A stretch of DNA of 18,265 nucleotides from UBA3263 sp964586765 (GTDB taxonomy: Bacteria; Bacteroidota; Bacteroidia; Bacteroidales; Muribaculaceae), in contig CAZPHN010000039.1 of NCBI GenBank assembly GCA_964586765.1, positions 1 to 18,265 on the forward strand. The letters run 5' to 3'. Position numbers and translations under genes: made by a program. Positions 16,597-18,265 of this stretch are shown piece after piece (within the stretch, counting starts at the first letter, position 1; each line of letters begins with the position of its first letter). The notes under the pieces were generated by a model that did not search any database, was not told the origin of the DNA, and was given only the letters and a program-made list of their open reading frames with translations.

Positions 16597-17159
16597 TGAT
16601 TAATACCGAGGATTTACCCGAGAAGATATGCCTTGTTGATTATGGTGGAGACTACAAGGCATACATTGATGCTGTTTATGAGGTTTTCGAGCGTGACTTC
16701 ATTAGGCATAAATCTTCATTTGGTTCTCATAAGTTATCCATGAAATTCAAGCCGGAATTTCAGGATAGAGCCTATACATTCTACCATATGACCCATAAGG
16801 GAGAGATTGAGTCAGAGCGAGTTCCTGATTTGCGTAGATGTGAATGTATTCCTTGGGCAAGACCGACAGTAGAGAATGTTGAAAATTGGAATCTTAAATT
16901 CTGGAGACAGATAAGACAGCGGTCTAAAAATCGCGTGTGTATTGCTCTTGAAACAGAAGAAGATACATATTTTGTTGTTCTGGAGGTTCGGGAAACGTAT
17001 GTTCTATTATGGACAGCCTTTTTATCTGAGTACCATCATCAGTCAAGAAAGAAACTGAAAGAGTATGATGAATGGAAAACTGGGGAAGGAGTAGATATTC
17101 AAACTCCGGATCAATTAATACACTTGATTCAAGAGTCTATAAAAAAAGCAAGAGGCTAA
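16596..17159 (+). CDS. Unrecognised 187-residue partner of the DUF3800 protein
   Basis: I do not recognise a named family with confidence. The protein is soluble, without signal peptide or membrane segment. Visible blocks are FYHMTHKGEIESERVPDLRR (62-81), CECIPWARPTVEN (82-94), a hydrophobic beta pair TYFVVLEVRETYVLLWTAFL (124-143), and the His/Arg/Lys-rich helix SEYHHQSRKKLKEYDEW (144-160). Alternating strands followed by a basic helix with conserved-looking His and Arg recall small RelE/BECR-type nuclease folds, but that is a guess from pattern only. It overlaps the DUF3800 stop by one base, so it is almost certainly made with it. Codon use is AT-rich like that of the DUF3800 gene. No terminator hairpin was found immediately downstream. 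Confidence 0.8.
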   Translation: MINTEDLPEKICLVDYGGDYKAYIDAVYEVFERDFIRHKSSFGSHKLSMKFKPEFQDRAYTFYHMTHKGEIESERVPDLRRCECIPWARPTVENVENWNLKFWRQIRQRSKNRVCIALETEEDTYFVVLEVRETYVLLWTAFLSEYHHQSRKKLKEYDEWKTGEGVDIQTPDQLIHLIQESIKKARG

Positions 17160-17269
17160 CTTATTACAGCCGCCTCCGTAACTCCTTCAACTACGTGGTT
17201 GATGAGCTAATTGTGTCACAAAATTAAGACATTTTTCTCTACTGAACAAATTTTTCAAACGAAAAGTTG

Positions 17270-17377
17270 TTAAATTTTTTCGGGGGTGAGTCCGAGTTGA
17301 GCCGTATGAGCGTGCTCGGAATGCTCCCGAAGGAGCATTCCGAGCAGCTTGTCGAGATTTTGTTTCTCAGTTGCCAT
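17270..17377 (-). CDS. Possible 35-residue ORF or gene remnant downstream of the reductase fragment
   Basis: On the minus strand an ATG at 17377, 8 bases after the reductase stop, opens a 35-codon frame starting MATEKQNLDKLLGMLLREHS and ending in TPEKI before TAA. The position suggests the second gene of a former reductase operon, either a genuine small protein or the truncated start of a longer one. It matches nothing I know. The rest of 17160-17269 is AT-rich and shows no gene, only a short 11-base inverted repeat, TTGTGTCACAA, at 17211-17221. Confidence 0.3.
   Translation of the reverse strand: MATEKQNLDKLLGMLLREHSEHAHTAQLGLTPEKI
17314..17345. repeat. Perfect 14-bp inverted repeat with CGAA loop
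   Basis: The arm GCTCGGAATGCTCC (17314-17327) is followed by the four bases CGAA and its exact complement (17332-17345). Neither strand has a T-run after it, so it is not a standard intrinsic terminator. It lies within the 35-codon minus-strand ORF. Confidence 0.8.
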
Positions 17378-17385
17378 GGGGGAGA

Positions 17386-17740
17386 TTAATAGCCTATGGT
17401 AAAACGCTCTTTGTGGTGATTGGGCTCGGCAAGTTCGTCGACCATCGCCTTGGCGTAGTCCTCGACGGAGATGAAGCTGTTGCCATCCTTGTCGAAAATC
17501 ATATCATCTTTTCCGAGGCGGTAGACTCCGGTGCGCTTGCCGGGACCTTTCGCGCCCATGTCGCCGAGGTTGCCTGCGGGCGAGAAGAATACCCAGTCGA
17601 TGTCGTTTTCGTTCATCAGGGTGTTGAGATAGAATTCGCCGAGCGATTTTACCCCCGGCACCCAAGCCTCGGGCAGTGTGCCGGTATCAATGAGGCGCAC
17701 GCCGGGTTTCACAAACAGTGTGCCCGTGCCGCCGACAATT
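17386..17740 (-). pseudogene. NAD(P)H-binding oxidoreductase (COG2910-type), N-terminal half missing
   Basis: About 117 codons match the C-terminal half of small NAD(P)H-binding, SDR-like reductases (COG2910, roughly 210-220 residues). The surviving part reads IVGGTGTLFVKPGVRLIDTG, then WVFFSPAGNLGDMGAKGPGK, GVYRLGKDDM, and the typical ending SVEDYAKAMVDELAEPNHHK plus ERFTIGY. The homology starts abruptly at the codon for Ile at 17737-17739. Going upstream in the same frame a TAG stop appears four codons before that Ile, at 17749-17751. The N-terminal Rossmann motif (GATGxxG) and about 100 residues are absent, so cofactor binding should be lost. An ATG at 17712 could start a 108-residue fragment, but it would lack the fold's nucleotide-binding half. 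Confidence 0.85.
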
Positions 17741-18040
17741 CTGGTGCTCTATACCCTTAACGGTCACGAGTCTTTGCGTTTTAAAGACCTTTCGGCGGAG
17801 TTGAGCGACATTTCTCAGAAAATGTTGGTCACGACGTTGCGCACTCTCGAGACGGATGGCTTCATCGAGCGGCGGGTTTTTGCCGAGGTCCCTCCGCGGG
17901 TTGAATATCGTCTCACCGAAAGGGCGCATTCCCTGTTCCCCATTATCAATCAGCTTATACAATGGGCCAAGGACCACATGGATGAAATCCTCCTTGACCG
18001 CACCAAAGCCCTAAGCAAACCCACCGCCAGAACAAAATAA
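17738..18040 (+). pseudogene. HxlR-family winged-helix regulator, N-terminus missing
   Basis: From the codon at 17738 the frame reads ILVLYTLNGHESLRFKDLSA, then ISQKMLVTTLRTLETDGFIE, RRVFAEVPPRVEYRLTERA and a terminal helix ending KPTARTK. This is the HxlR winged-helix domain from just after the usual GKW motif onward. Missing are about 25-35 residues, including the conserved cysteine and first helix. An ATG at 17678 is in frame and would add 20 residues read antisense through the reductase fragment, giving a 120-residue chimera; expression is doubtful because the native promoter is gone. HxlR regulators commonly sit divergent from the reductase they control, which fits the neighbour. Confidence 0.85.
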
Positions 18041-18046
18041 ACCTAA

Positions 18047-18075
18047 AAAGAGACTGCCGGGAGGGCAGTCTCTTT
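18047..18075 (-). terminator. Intrinsic terminator, probably bidirectional
   Basis: A 12-base-pair stem (18047-18058 with 18064-18075, core GAGACTGCC) encloses a 5-base loop. On the minus strand it leads into a T-rich stretch; on the plus strand only a short T-run follows. It lies between the converging HxlR remnant and the minus-strand gene at the right edge and can serve both. Confidence 0.85.
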
Positions 18076-18108
18076 CGCGATGTTGGTTATGAGGGGGATG
18101 GTTGTGTA

Positions 18109-18265
18109 TTAGTCGATTTCTTCGTCAGCTTCGTAGCCGCCCATTTCGCGGATGGCGTTCTTGAGCATGGTGTACTGCTGGAAGAGGTGGTTGACGGGCA
18201 CTTCGTTCTGGGTGTAGTCGTGCATCGGGCTCTTGAGGAAGAAGCTCAGGAAACGCTGGATGCCG
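18109..18265 (-). CDS. C-terminal fragment of an unrecognised protein (runs off the right edge)
   Basis: Fifty-one codons and a TAA stop (18109-18111) on the minus strand. The readable part contains GIQRFLSFFLKSPMHDYTQN, then VPVNHLFQQYTMLKNAIREM, and ends GGYEADEEID. Codon use is GC-rich like enolase and nifJ, and a strong terminator follows 33 bases after the stop, so this is the end of a real, native gene. I do not recognise the family from the tail; an acidic C-terminus like this suggests a soluble protein. Confidence 0.75.
   Translation of the reverse strand, partial: GIQRFLSFFLKSPMHDYTQNEVPVNHLFQQYTMLKNAIREMGGYEADEEID

Noticed and set aside
17160..17225. Short GC-richer stretch with open frames on both strands and an 11-base inverted repeat (TTGTGTCACAA) that looks slightly like a CRP/FNR site
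   Set aside because: Frames are under 25 codons with no recognisable protein, and the repeat lacks the spacing of a known operator and has no promoter beside it.
17687..17977. 96-codon minus-strand ORF opposite the HxlR remnant
   Set aside because: It is in a different frame from the reductase and reads antisense through the HxlR homology; no family features.
1..18265. CRISPR arrays, tRNA or rRNA genes, complete insertion sequences, phage structural genes
   Set aside because: No regularly spaced direct repeats, cloverleaf-like segments, rRNA core sequences, transposases or phage structural proteins were seen on either strand.

Overview
The window looks like a gut or animal-associated member of Bacteroidales, most probably a Muribaculaceae-like genome. 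Six transcription units are preceded by a Bacteroidetes-type promoter: a TTTG-like -33 box, 19-21 bases, then a TAnnTTTG -7 box. Secreted enzymes carry the C-terminal tail common in this phylum. The family assignment is inference; the phylum-level call is well supported.

Layout. The left edge (1-178, minus) is the N-terminus of enolase. A 1419-residue secreted M60-type metallopeptidase (335-4594, minus) and pyruvate:ferredoxin oxidoreductase nifJ (4780-8346, minus) follow, each with its own promoter and intrinsic terminator. A short DUF4373-like protein (8477-8929, minus) is divergent from an AT-rich Schlafen/AlbA-type ATP-binding regulator (9147-10847, plus). Next comes an apparent plus-strand operon: a secreted GH16 glycoside hydrolase (11117-13492), a class A penicillin-binding protein (13507-15885), and, only 12 bases further, an AT-rich two-gene cassette. 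The cassette is a DUF3800 protein (15898-16596) and an unrecognised 187-residue protein (16596-17159), joined by a TAATG stop/start overlap.

The right end is a scar. The C-terminal half of a COG2910-type NAD(P)H-binding reductase (minus) and an HxlR regulator lacking its N-terminus (plus) meet head to head at about 17740. This is best explained by one deletion that removed both 5' ends and the shared promoter region of a divergent regulator/reductase pair. A terminator hairpin and the C-terminus of an unrecognised minus-strand gene close the window.

How the genes work together. Enolase and nifJ are core energy metabolism (glycolysis to acetyl-CoA with reduced ferredoxin). The M60 peptidase and GH16 enzyme are exported enzymes for host or dietary glycoproteins and polysaccharides, and share a sorting-like tail. 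The class A PBP is peptidoglycan synthesis. The Schlafen/AlbA gene and the DUF3800 pair are accessory genes with lower GC than their neighbours and are the best candidates for acquired, possibly defence-related, functions. No rRNA, tRNA, CRISPR array or complete insertion sequence was seen.
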